From AP-15 sp963785565 (GTDB lineage: Bacteria; Pseudomonadota; Alphaproteobacteria; ATCC43930; CGMCC-115725): a stretch of DNA of 64,000 bases. Where the stretch lies: the NCBI GenBank assembly GCA_963785565.1, contig CAWAVV010000013.1, positions 434,001-498,000 of the forward strand. Reading direction: 5' to 3'. Positions 54,115-62,351 of the stretch are shown piece after piece. The position numbers and the translations under genes were made by a program. The notes under the pieces were generated by a model. The model did no database searches. It had not been told where the DNA came from and was given only the letters and a program-made list of their open reading frames with translations. Positions within the stretch are counted from its first letter, which is position 1. Each line of letters opens with the position of its first letter.

Positions 54115-55796
54115 GAGGCTGGGCAAGAAACTCATGCAGCCGCTACTGCGGAAGGACCAGGCCCATTGGTGCAATTGGGCGGGTTAGGCGGGAGCCCCCG
54201 ATCCCAGCGGCCAGCCTAAGGAAAGAAAGAGCGAACGAACGAGCGAGACACAGAACAGCCAATAGTGGCCACAAAAACAGCGCCATCCAGCGTTGCAGGC
54301 CGAGGATGCGCAGCACCCGGCTGAAGTTGTAGCACAACGCCATCAGGTTCCATTCGCCGCACACCTTGGCGAACCCGCGCACCAGGAAGTGGCGATACCC
54401 GGCACGGCATTTGAGCGTGCCGAACGGGTGCTCAGCCAAGGCTTTGCGGCGGCGCATCATCGCCTCGCCATGCTGCTCGAAGCGCGCCCGATGCCGCTCG
54501 ACGACGTCCTCGTGAACCCAGCGCTCGATCTCGCGCCGCGTGCCGTTGCGCGAGAGGCATCGCCCGCGCAACGGGCAGGCCCGGCAAACCGATCGCCGGC
54601 TGGCATAGCGGAGCGCCATCTTGCCGGTGGCTTGCCGCCTCAGACTGCGCATCGGCCGCAGCTCGGCGCCACCCGGACAGCGATACCGGTCAGCCGCGGC
54701 GTCGTATTGGAAGTCTCCCAGGCCGAACCGGCCTTGCGCCTTCAGCCGGTGGCTGCGATCGGGTGGCGGCACATAGGCGGTAATCGCCTCCTCTTCGCAC
54801 GCCTTCAGCGTCTCGCCGTTGTAGTAGCCGCTGTCGGCGACGACGGTCAGCGCGGCGGCGCCGAGGGCTTCTTTGGCTGCCGCCGCCATCGCGTGCAGCT
54901 GGCCGGTGTCGTTGCCGTCGTTGACCACAGCACTGGCGACGATCAGCTTGTACTTGTCGTCGACCGCGATTTGCACATTGTAACCGGCCACGATTTGCCC
55001 GTGTTTGGAGAGCAGCCGAGCGTCCGGGTCAGTGCGCGAGAGCTGGCCATCGCCACTGTGCTGCAGATCGGCCAGATCGGCTTTGGCCGCCGCCCGGCGC
55101 TCACGCAAGCCTATCAGCCGCTGCGTCATCTCTTGTGCCGAAGGCGCCGGCGGCGCTGCGGCGCTCGCCTCCTCGGCCCTGTCGTTGGCGTCGAGTGCTG
55201 CGGCGTACTCGGCGATGCTGCGGTCCAAGGCCGCCATCTGCTCGTCCAGTCGCTTCTCGGTCAGGATGCTCGCCTTGCTGGCGTCGCCGTGGAAGAACGC
55301 GCCATCGATCGCCACCAACGCGCCGCCCAGCAAGTCCAGGCGGCGCGCCAAGCGCACAAACTCCCGGTTGACCGCCTGCAGCCCGGCGGCGTTGTTCTTG
55401 CGGAAATCGGCGATCGTGCGATAGCCGGGCGTCAATCCCCGCAACAGCCACATCACCTCGACATTGCGCCGCGTCTCGCGCGCCAGCCGGCGCGAGGAGC
55501 GCACCTGGTTGAGATAGCCGTAAAGATACAGCTTCAACAGATCGCCCGGAGCATAGGGCGGCTGGCCGGCGCCGCCGTCCGAGCCGACATCGCAGAACTC
55601 CAGCCCCATCAGGTCGAGCGAATCGACGTAGGCATCGATCGTCCGCACCGGATTGTCGCGATCGACATAGTCCTCCAGACACGGCGGCAACAGGCTCACC
55701 TGCTCCCGGCTGTGGCCGATCTTGTAGGTACGGTTTGTCATACCACAAATTGTATACCCGGCAGCCCGCCAGGGATGGCGTTTCTTGCCCAGCCTC
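54115..55796 (-). mobile_element. IS1182-family insertion sequence, copy 2
   Basis: Exactly the same length (1,682 bases), same terminal repeats and same orientation as the first copy, 1,740 bases further on. The only base difference noticed is G at 54267 against A at 52527. The near-identity implies very recent duplication. Confidence 0.85.
54143..55741 (-). CDS. IS1182-family transposase, copy 2
   Basis: Same 532-residue product as the first copy, with Pro in FLWPLLAVL. The frame stays open further upstream to 55819, beyond the terminal repeat, but the start at 55741 (TNRTYKIGHSREQVS) is the one shared by both copies and lies inside the element. Landmarks are as for copy 1. Confidence 0.93.
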   Translation of the reverse strand: MTNRTYKIGHSREQVSLLPPCLEDYVDRDNPVRTIDAYVDSLDLMGLEFCDVGSDGGAGQPPYAPGDLLKLYLYGYLNQVRSSRRLARETRRNVEVMWLLRGLTPGYRTIADFRKNNAAGLQAVNREFVRLARRLDLLGGALVAIDGAFFHGDASKASILTEKRLDEQMAALDRSIAEYAAALDANDRAEEASAAAPPAPSAQEMTQRLIGLRERRAAAKADLADLQHSGDGQLSRTDPDARLLSKHGQIVAGYNVQIAVDDKYKLIVASAVVNDGNDTGQLHAMAAAAKEALGAAALTVVADSGYYNGETLKACEEEAITAYVPPPDRSHRLKAQGRFGLGDFQYDAAADRYRCPGGAELRPMRSLRRQATGKMALRYASRRSVCRACPLRGRCLSRNGTRREIERWVHEDVVERHRARFEQHGEAMMRRRKALAEHPFGTLKCRAGYRHFLVRGFAKVCGEWNLMALCYNFSRVLRILGLQRWMALFLWPLLAVLCLARSFALSFLRLAAGIGGSRLTRPIAPMGLVLPQ

Positions 55797-55845
55797 GTCC
55801 GCTCAACCCACCCTACCAACCACTACGAACTACCAATGGTGCCTT

Positions 55846-56379
55846 TCATCGTTCGCCGAAGCCATCCTCGTGGTCCACGCGACCGCCGGCCCAATCCGCG
55901 GGGTAGATCCCGAGCCTGACCATGCGGTGAAAGGACGAAAACGGCCAGTCCCGGACGCGCCGGACATGGCCATGTTTAACCGGATTCAAATGGATGTAAT
56001 CGACATGGCGGGCGAAATCGTCCTCGTCACGGATCGTGTGCTCCCAATATCGGCGCTGCCAAATGCCGCGTTCGCGTTTGCGCGCGCGACTGGCCGAGAT
56101 TTCCTCCCGTCGTGCGACGCCGCGGCTGAACCCCGCCTTGACCAGCGACCAGCGGTTCGAGAAATCGGTGTCGCCCTCCGGCAAGGTCCAAATCGCATGG
56201 AGATGGTCCGGCAGAACGGCGATAGCGCCGATGGCGAACGGATGCCGCCGGCGCACGTCTCGGAACACCGCTCGCAGCAATTCAACATTGTCGACGAGCA
56301 GCCGCGACCGGCGATCGGCGAGGTTGACGGTGAAGAAAAACGAACCTCCGGGCAGAAAGTTGCGGCGATAAGACGGCAC
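55846..56379 (-). CDS. REP-associated tyrosine transposase (RAYT)
   Basis: A 177-residue Y1-type (IS200-like) nuclease. It has the RAYT N-terminus (RRNFLPGGSFFFTVNLADRR), the HUH motif (AVLPDHLHAIWTLPEGD), GIWQRRYWEHTIRDEDDFAR and the catalytic Tyr in HVDYIHLNPVKHGHV, then DWPFSSFHRMVRLGIYPADW. RAYTs are single-copy proteins that spread REP palindromes. Matching REPs lie 33 bases upstream of its start (56412-56446) and at 52226-52340, with the two IS1182 copies inserted between. Confidence 0.92.
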   Translation of the reverse strand: MPSYRRNFLPGGSFFFTVNLADRRSRLLVDNVELLRAVFRDVRRRHPFAIGAIAVLPDHLHAIWTLPEGDTDFSNRWSLVKAGFSRGVARREEISASRARKRERGIWQRRYWEHTIRDEDDFARHVDYIHLNPVKHGHVRRVRDWPFSSFHRMVRLGIYPADWAGGRVDHEDGFGER

Positions 56380-56411
56380 GACCGGTTCGACCCCCGGGTT
56401 TCTTCGACTTC

Positions 56412-56446
56412 TCGATGGGCTTCGCTTTGCTCAGCCCATCCTACGA
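56412..56446. repeat. REP copy beside the RAYT gene
   Basis: GATGGGCTTCGCTTTGCTCA and GCCCATCCTAC pair as an imperfect hairpin (GATGGGCT / AGCCCATC). It is the inverted form of the three repeats at 52226-52340. A short CGACTA tandem repeat (about 56443-56460) follows. Confidence 0.75.
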
Positions 56447-56452
56447 CTACGA

Positions 56453-56887
56453 CTACGACTCGGAAAATGCTGCCCAGCGGTATGGCTGGCGCTCGAAGCG
56501 CTCCACGCCGGTGAGGTCCATCGACCAAGGGAGAGCCGAGCGGCACCAGCCCTGCCGGGTCGGTCGCAACTCGGCGCGGCGGTCGAGCGCGCCCACCCGC
56601 AGGCCATAAGATTGCGGGCTGGCGCCTGCCGCTGTGGCGTAGAGCGGCGTGCCCATTCGGGGCAGAACGCGTGCACCCGCTCATACCCGCTTTCCGCGGT
56701 CTTGGTATAAAGCTTGGGGGGCGCCGCTTCGCAGGACGAAAGTGCCGGGCAAGCTTGGCACCGTGGTGCGAAAAGCGGTGCCGGTAAGGGTCTGGCAATC
56801 GGTGCAATGGCAGATTTTGACCTGAGCCGGGTCGATTTCAGCCTCAAAGCTGATCTGACCGCAATGACAGCGTCCGGTAACTTTCAT
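56453..56887 (-). CDS. GFA/CENP-V-family protein, split by two frame shifts
   Basis: Together the parts give about 144 residues of a zinc-binding GFA-domain protein: GRCHCGQISFEAEIDPAQVK, then ICHCTDCQTLTGTAFRT in the first frame; TKTAESGYERVHAFCPE in the second; GTPLYATAAGASPQSYGLRV and LDRRAELRPTRQGWCRSALP in the third. The shifts lie near 56730 (one extra base) and 56655 (one missing base in TGGGCACG, expected CPECGTPLY). The Cys pairs C-C, C--C and C--C bind zinc. Members act on glutathione adducts or are uncharacterised. Confidence 0.72.
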
Positions 56888-57102
56888 CGCTCGTTCTTCC
56901 TGGTGATGCTTTGCCCGATGCCGGGCGTCGATGATTACGATCTCTCGGCGAAGCGATTAGCACAATCGCGAACTGCCCTCGGGTGGCCCAACCTGTTCAC
57001 GTACGAAAAGTTACTGCGTCGCCGTCCCCACGAGTTTTCTTGCTTCAGCCATCGGCTAAAGCTATCCAAATCAATATTCATAGCTTTAAGGGCGATGGCG
57101 CG

Positions 57103-57369
57103 ATGACGGAGCAATTACTCCTGCGGTTGCCGGAGGAGCTGGTCAGGCGGTTCAAGCGAGCCGTTGCCCCGCGCCAGCGTAGCAAATTCGTGGAGCGGCT
57201 TTTGGAGCAGGCCCTGCCGCCAGACGAGGTCAGTGACAGCGACCCCCTGTATCAAGCCGCGCTTGCCGTCGAACAGGACGAAGCCCTGGCGGCGGAGATG
57301 ACCGAATGGGAAGCAGTGACTCTTGACGACGGTCTTGCACCTGACCGGTTTGATCGGACGACGCGGTGA
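57103..57369 (+). CDS. MazE/RHH-type antitoxin
   Basis: An 88-residue protein directly before and overlapping a MazF-type toxin (GTGA). The start TEQLLLRLPEELVRRFKRAV is a ribbon-helix-helix pattern (strand, then helix) used for DNA binding, and the acidic C-terminus (SDPLYQAALAVEQDEALAAE, MTEWEAVTL) is the flexible part that wraps the toxin. It likely represses its own operon. No other gene lies in the 215 bases upstream. Confidence 0.75.
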   Translation: MTEQLLLRLPEELVRRFKRAVAPRQRSKFVERLLEQALPPDEVSDSDPLYQAALAVEQDEALAAEMTEWEAVTLDDGLAPDRFDRTTR

Positions 57370-57719
57370 CGGATGCTCGGCCGTCTCCCGCCCCGCCGGT
57401 GCATCGCGGCGAGATCTGGTGGGTTGATTTCGACCCAACTCAGGGCGGCGAAATTAGAAAGACAAGGCCGGCCGTCGTCCTGACTGCCGACGCTCTGAAC
57501 CGCGCGCGGCGAACGATCGTGGTCGTACCACTTTCAACCGGCCCTCAGCCCCGCCCGCCGCTCGTCATTGCCACGCCCTCCGCCGGGGCAAGCTCGGTCG
57601 CGGTTTGCGACCAGATTCGCGCTGTGGACAAGCGCCGCCTGACGCGTGGCGAGGGGCGGCTTTCGGCTAAGGACCTGCGAGCGATCGAGGATTCCCTGCG
57701 TCGGGTCCTCGAGCTTTGA
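57366..57719 (+). CDS. MazF/PemK-family mRNA interferase toxin
   Basis: A 117-residue toxin, GTG start overlapping the antitoxin. The PemK/MazF core is complete: HRGEIWWVDFDPTQGGEIRK, RPAVVLTADALNR, RTIVVVPLSTGP, SVAVCDQIRAVDKRRL and LRAIEDSLRRVL. Such toxins cut mRNA at short motifs when the antitoxin is degraded. The pair lies next to a CBASS and IS cluster and may help stabilise it. Confidence 0.9.
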   Translation: MTDARPSPAPPVHRGEIWWVDFDPTQGGEIRKTRPAVVLTADALNRARRTIVVVPLSTGPQPRPPLVIATPSAGASSVAVCDQIRAVDKRRLTRGEGRLSAKDLRAIEDSLRRVLEL

Positions 57720-57765
57720 GGCTAGGGCGGCGCGGCACGTCTGGGAGCACAATCGGGTCGGGCAT

Positions 57766-59133
57766 TCAGATGCCAGCCGCGCCGCTTAGCGGTTCGGCGC
57801 AAAACATCGGGTCATCGAAGACGCTCGACGGCCGGGGGAGGCCGTAGTGCTCGCGCAGGGTGGCGCCGGCGTATTCGGTACGGAACAGGCCGCGGCGCTG
57901 CAATAGCGGGATGACCTCGGCGCTGAATACGTCGAGTTGTCCGGGCAGCAAGGGCGGCATGATGTTGAAGCCGTCGGCCGCACCATCGGTGAACCAGTCC
58001 TCGATCAGGTCGGCGATCTGTTCCGGCGTGCCGGCGGCGACGTAATGGCCGCGGGCGCCGGCGAGGTAGCCGAGCAATTGCCGCAGGGTCAGCCGGTCGC
58101 GCCGCACCAGGTTCAGGATCACCTCGGTCCGGCTGCGCGCCGCCTCGACGGTGTCGGGGTCGGGGAAATCCTCCGGCGACAGCGGTCGGTCGAGCGGCAG
58201 GTGCGAGAAATCATGCCCGCCGAACCGGTTGGAGAGCCGCTTGCGCCCGACCTCGGGGTCGGTCAGATCGTTGACCTCGCGCGCCAGGCGCTGCGCCTCG
58301 TCCTCGGTCGAGCCGATCATCGCGTTGAGACCGGGCAGGATCAGCACCTCGTCGGGGTTGCGCCCTTCGGCGGCGGCCAGCGCCTTCAGATCGGCGTAGA
58401 ATTCCTGCGCCGTCGCCTTTTCGACATGGGCGGTGAAGACGGCGTCGGCATGACGCGCCGCGAAACGGCGGCCGGTGTCGGACGATCCCGCCTGGACCAG
58501 CACCGGCCGGCCTTGCGGGCAGCGCGGCAGGTTCAACGGCCCGGCCACCTGGTAGAAATCGCCGCGGTGGTTGATCGGCCGGATATGGTCCGCCCTGGCG
58601 TATTGGCCGCTGTCTCGGTCGTCGACGACCGCGTCCTCGGCCCAGCTGTCCCACAATGCCTTGACCACGGTCATGAATTCCTCGCCGCGGGCATAGCGGT
58701 CGGCATGGCTGACCTGGCCGGCGCTACCGAAATTGCGCGCCGCGGTGGCGAGCCACGAGGTGACGATGTTCCAGGCGGCGCGGCCGTTGCTGATATGGTC
58801 GATCGAGGCGAACTGGCGCGCGAGGTTGAACGGCTCGGTATAGGTGGTCGAGGCCGTGGCGATCAGCCCGATCCGGCTCGTCGAGACCGCTATCGCCGCC
58901 AGCACGGTTATCGGCTCGAGCCAGGTGCGCGCGGCCTGCGCCACATCCCCGCCGAGCGCCAGCTGATCGGCGAAGAAGATCGAGTCGAACAGCGCCGCCT
59001 CGGCCCGCTGCGCCAGATCCTGGTAATAGCGGATGTCGGTCAGCGCCAATGACGAGGAGTCCGGGTGCCGCCATGACGCCTCGTGATGGCCGCGGCTGTG
59101 GATGAACAGGTTCAGGTGCAACTGCCGCTGCAT
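57766..59133 (-). CDS. LLM-class flavin-dependent monooxygenase (NtaA/SnaA/DszA type)
   Basis: A 455-residue TIM-barrel enzyme using FMNH2. ATG 59133 is chosen since the family start (QRQLHLNLFIHSRGHHEASW) follows; longer in-frame starts read through the ridA gene. Landmarks: FDSIFFADQLALGGDVAQAA, RAAWNIVTSWLATAARNFGS, PVLVQAGSSDTGRRFAARHA and LLGYLAGARGHYVAAGTPEQ. Family members oxidise chelators, sulfur heterocycles or sulfonates; the substrate here is unknown. It overlaps ridA at its start, so the two form an operon, and RidA may quench a reactive product. Confidence 0.88.
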   Translation of the reverse strand: MQRQLHLNLFIHSRGHHEASWRHPDSSSLALTDIRYYQDLAQRAEAALFDSIFFADQLALGGDVAQAARTWLEPITVLAAIAVSTSRIGLIATASTTYTEPFNLARQFASIDHISNGRAAWNIVTSWLATAARNFGSAGQVSHADRYARGEEFMTVVKALWDSWAEDAVVDDRDSGQYARADHIRPINHRGDFYQVAGPLNLPRCPQGRPVLVQAGSSDTGRRFAARHADAVFTAHVEKATAQEFYADLKALAAAEGRNPDEVLILPGLNAMIGSTEDEAQRLAREVNDLTDPEVGRKRLSNRFGGHDFSHLPLDRPLSPEDFPDPDTVEAARSRTEVILNLVRRDRLTLRQLLGYLAGARGHYVAAGTPEQIADLIEDWFTDGAADGFNIMPPLLPGQLDVFSAEVIPLLQRRGLFRTEYAGATLREHYGLPRPSSVFDDPMFCAEPLSGAAGI

Positions 59134-59561
59134 CGGGCGTGATCCCTGGTTTGTGCTCGCTGGCCGGTCAGCCGCCGGCCGGCCCCGATATGGGCGACCG
59201 CGTCGATTTCGACCTTCAGCGAAGGGGCGGCCAGGGCGGCCACCTGCACCAGGGTCGAAGCCGGGAAATTGCCGGTGAAAAATTCGCGGCGGGCCTGCCA
59301 CACCTTTTCGCGCTGGGTGATGTCGGTGACGAAGATCGTGACCTTCATGACGTCGGCCATCGTGCCGCCGGCGGCCTCGACCAGATGGCGGATCTTGGTG
59401 AAGATGGCCTTGGCCTGGACGTATTCATCGCCGGCGGCGTCGCTGCCGCGCGCGGTCATGCCGGCGACATAGGCGAAGCCGCCGGCCACCAGGCAGTTCG
59501 ACCAGGTGCCGGGTTGCGGCTCGGGCACTTCGGAGCTCGTGGCGCGGATGATATTGCTCAT
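59112..59561 (-). CDS. RidA-family protein
   Basis: A 149-residue protein with a ribosome site GGGAGCAGCCC. The RidA pattern is visible: TWSNCLVAGGFAYVAGMTAR, QAKAIFTKIRHLVEAAGGTM, ADVMKVTIFVTDITQREKVW and FPASTLVQVAALAAPSLKVE. The usual catalytic-site Arg of imine deaminases (R in P-R) is replaced by STLVQ, so it may belong to a non-deaminating subgroup. About 20 extra residues at the end overlap the next gene. Confidence 0.85.
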   Translation of the reverse strand: MSNIIRATSSEVPEPQPGTWSNCLVAGGFAYVAGMTARGSDAAGDEYVQAKAIFTKIRHLVEAAGGTMADVMKVTIFVTDITQREKVWQARREFFTGNFPASTLVQVAALAAPSLKVEIDAVAHIGAGRRLTGQRAQTRDHARCSGSCT

Positions 59562-59738
59562 GGGCTGCTCCCTTAAAGAGCTTCAGCTTAGTCTCCCGCC
59601 AAACCGGCTGAAAAGGACCTCGACGGCAGGCCCAGCCACTGCGCGGGTCTCGCTCACCTGGCGGTCGGCCGTAGCGGTTGACAAATCCCGGCGCGGGGGT
59701 CAGCAATTCGGGCGGCGGTTGCGCCTGTTGGAGGAACA

Positions 59739-60640
59739 ATGCTTTCAGAAACCACCCTCGCCGCTTATCGGCGCGACGGGTTTGTCGTGCTCCCCGATAT
59801 CCTGACGTCGAGCGAGGTGGAAGCCCTGCGCCGCGTTACCGACGGGTTCGTGCAGGGCGCGCGCTCGGTCGCCGCCAATGACGAGATTTACGACCTCGAG
59901 GATACGCATTCCGCGGCCGAGCCGCGGGTGCGGCGGATCAAGACCCCGCATCTGCATCACCCCGAATACGCGCGGGCCGCCCGCCATCCGAAAATCGTCG
60001 CGGTGCTGAAGGATTTGTGGGGCACGGTGCGCTTCGATACCGGCAAGCTGAACATGAAATCGGCCGGCTACGGCGCGCCGATCGAATGGCACCAGGATTG
60101 GGCGTTCTATCCGCACACCAACGAGGACCTCGCCGCGGTCGGGATCATGCTCGACGATTGCGAGATGGAGAACGGGCCGATGATGGTGGTCCCCGGCAGC
60201 CACCGGGGCCCGATCTATGACCATCACGGCCCCGACGGCCGGTTTTGCGGCGCGATTGACCCGCGACGACCGCGATATCGGAATGTCGCGGGCGGTCGCC
60301 GTGTCTCGGCAAGGCGGGGTCGATCACCGTGCACCATGTACGCGCGGTGCACGGTTCGGCGACCAATTTCTCGGGCAAGGAACGCCGGTTTCTGCTGTTC
60401 CAATATCGCGCCGCCGATGCCTGGCCATTGCTCGGCTTCAAGGACGGGATCGAGAAATTCGACGAGTTGCTGCTCGCCGGCGAGCCGACCTTGATGCCGC
60501 GCCTTGCCCCGGTGCCGGTCCGTCTGCCATTGCCGCCTGCGGAATATCAAGGCTCGATCTACGAGAACCAGCGCGCTGCCGGCCGGCGGTTTTTCGCGAC
60601 CGCGGCAGAACAGCAGCAGGTCGCGGTCGCAGCCGAATAG
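59739..60640 (+). CDS. phytanoyl-CoA dioxygenase (PhyH) family protein, two frame shifts
   Basis: The ATG follows TTGGAGGAACA. The 2-oxoglutarate/iron oxygenase core is clear: YRRDGFVVLPDILTSSEVEA, the iron-binding H-x-D in IEWHQDWAFYPHTNED, and ENGPMMVVPGSHRGP. The frame then shifts near 60260 (FCGAID to TRDDRDIGMSRAVAVS) and near 60310 (to KAGSITVHHVRAVHGSATNF, which brings the second iron His), each equal to one extra base; it ends at 60640. Full length is ~300 residues. A PhyH enzyme beside LLM and RidA genes suggests small-molecule catabolism. Confidence 0.82.
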
Positions 60641-60732
60641 CCGCCGCCGCGATACTGTCTTAGCGCGCCGAATAGCGGGCGTCCTGGTGGGTGAAGAGGT
60701 CCGCCGCTTGCGGGGAGCGGTAACCCGCTTCG

Positions 60733-61789
60733 CTAAGCCCGCGCTTCGAGGATCATGTTGAACGGCGTTTCCGTGGCGCGGCGGACATGGCGGAAGCCGC
60801 CGGCGGTAATGACTTCGCGCAACTTCGCCTCGCCGGCTTGCGCACCCAATGCCGCACCCACTTCCTGGGCCAATGAGGTCGGCACGCACACCATCGTTGA
60901 ACCAGCGTAATAGATGCGGCCGATCGGGTTCAGATTGTCTTCGAGTCGGTCGCCCGCCATAGGCTCGACGATCATCCACGAACCGTCCGGTTTCAAGGAC
61001 TGGCGGACATGTGCCGCCGCGCCCGCCGGATCGCCCATGTCGTGCAGGCAGTCGAAAAACGCGACGAGATCAAAGTCCTTTTCCGGGTAGTTCTTCGCCG
61101 TGCCGACCTCGAACCGGGTGTTCGCGGCGACACCATGCTCGCGGGCATGAGCCTGGGCGTGCTCGATAGAGCTTGGGTGATAGTCGTAGCCGATGAATTG
61201 CGAGTTCGGAAAAGCCTTCGCCATGATCGCGGTCGACACGCCGTGGCCGCAGCCTACATCGGCGACCTTAGCGCCCCTCTCCAGCTTTGAGACCACCCCA
61301 TCGAGCGCCGGCAACCAGTTGCTGACCAGATTGTTATGATAGCCAGGGCGGAAAAACCGCGCCACCGCGCAAAACAGGCAGGTCGCCTGATCGCCCCAGG
61401 CCACGCCGCCGCCGGTCTTGAACGCCGGCTCGACCTTCGCTTGGTTCTCGATCATGGCTGCCATCGCTTCGAAAGCCCCGGCCATGTAAACCGGGCTGTC
61501 CTCGATCGCAAAAACCATCGCCTGCTCGGGCGGCAATGTGAATTTTTGCGTCGCCGGGTCATAGGAGACATAGTTCGATGCCGCCTGGTGCGACAGCCAT
61601 TCGCGCAGATAGCGCTGGTTGACGCCGGCTGCGGCGGCCAGCTCGGCCACCGTCATCGGGCCGCGTTCGTGCATGACGCTTGTAGAGGCCGAGCGCATCG
61701 CCGATCCGGACCAATGCGACGCTCGCTGCGCCACCCAGATCCGACAGCATCTGCCCGACGAATTGGTGTAATTTGGCGTCGTCGACCAT
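60733..61789 (-). CDS. class I SAM-dependent methyltransferase with winged-helix N-domain, one frame shift
   Basis: The ATG at 61789 has the ribosome site GGGAGGATCC. The N-terminus (VDDAKLHQFVGQMLSDLGGA, ASVALVRIGDALGLYK) is read in one frame; near 61680 the frame moves by one extra base to ERGPMTVAELAAAAGVNQRY, a winged-helix dimerisation domain. The SAM site is VADVGCGHGVSTAIM, then FIGYDYHPSSIEHAQAHARE and FDLVAFFDCLHDMGDP. About 351 residues when joined. The architecture resembles plant-type O-methyltransferases and mycobacterial Rv2258c-like proteins; the substrate is unknown. Confidence 0.82.
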
Positions 61790-61823
61790 TTTTGGATCCT
61801 CCCGCAGTAAGATTATTGTAATA

Positions 61824-62328
61824 TTATCCCGCGTCGCTCGCATCGTCAATCCCGCGCATCGTCATCTCGACATGGGTGACCCCGAAATCGTCGAAGGGCT
61901 CGGACGTCACCGCAAAGCCGAAGCCTTCGTAAAACGGCACCAGATGGCGCTGCGCGCGCAGCACTAAGAGCCGCCCCGGGTAATCGTCGCGACATAGGCC
62001 GAGGGCGCCTGTCCATCAATATCCGTCCGAGCCCCCGCCCACGCAGATGCGGGGTAAGCGCCACCCGGCCGAGGCTGACCGATGGTGGCGGCCCGGGCAT
62101 CGGCGCCAAGCGGAGATAGCCGCCGAGCACGCCCGCTTCACGCAGCAGCAAATGCCGCGCGGTCTGGTCGAGGCCGTCGAGGTCGGGATAAGGCGATCCC
62201 TGCTCGACGACGAAGATGTCCTGGCGGAATCGCAGGACGTCGTAGAGTTCATGCGCCGATAGCTGCTCGAAGCGACGCCATTCGAACGAGATTTCCGGCG
62301 TGATCTCTGGCAAGCTCTTTCTCTCCAT
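61824..62328 (-). CDS. GNAT acetyltransferase, ElaA-like, one frame shift
   Basis: The first ~105 residues (FEQLSAHELYDVLRFRQDIF, VVEQGSPYPDLDGLDQTARH, GYLRLAPMPG, VALTPHLRGRGLGRILMD with the acetyl-CoA R-G-x-G loop) match ElaA-type acetyltransferases. The rest (LGLCRDDYPGRLLVLRAQRH, LVPFYEGFGFAVTSEPFDDF, GVTHVEM) is in the next frame, with one extra base near 62005. The gene then ends at 61824, close to the methyltransferase start. The N-acetylation target is unknown. Confidence 0.82.
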
Positions 62329-62351
62329 CTCTCTAGTCGAGGGCAGGTGTC

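Noticed and set aside
52553..55906. Long open frames antisense to both IS1182 transposases (over 500 codons each)
   Set aside because: They mirror the real transposase frames in GC-rich DNA, have Arg/Gln-rich composition and no family resemblance.
55735..56514. A 259-codon plus-strand frame over the RAYT gene
   Set aside because: The minus strand encodes a complete RAYT with HUH and Tyr motifs; the plus frame is its shadow, extended from IS1182.
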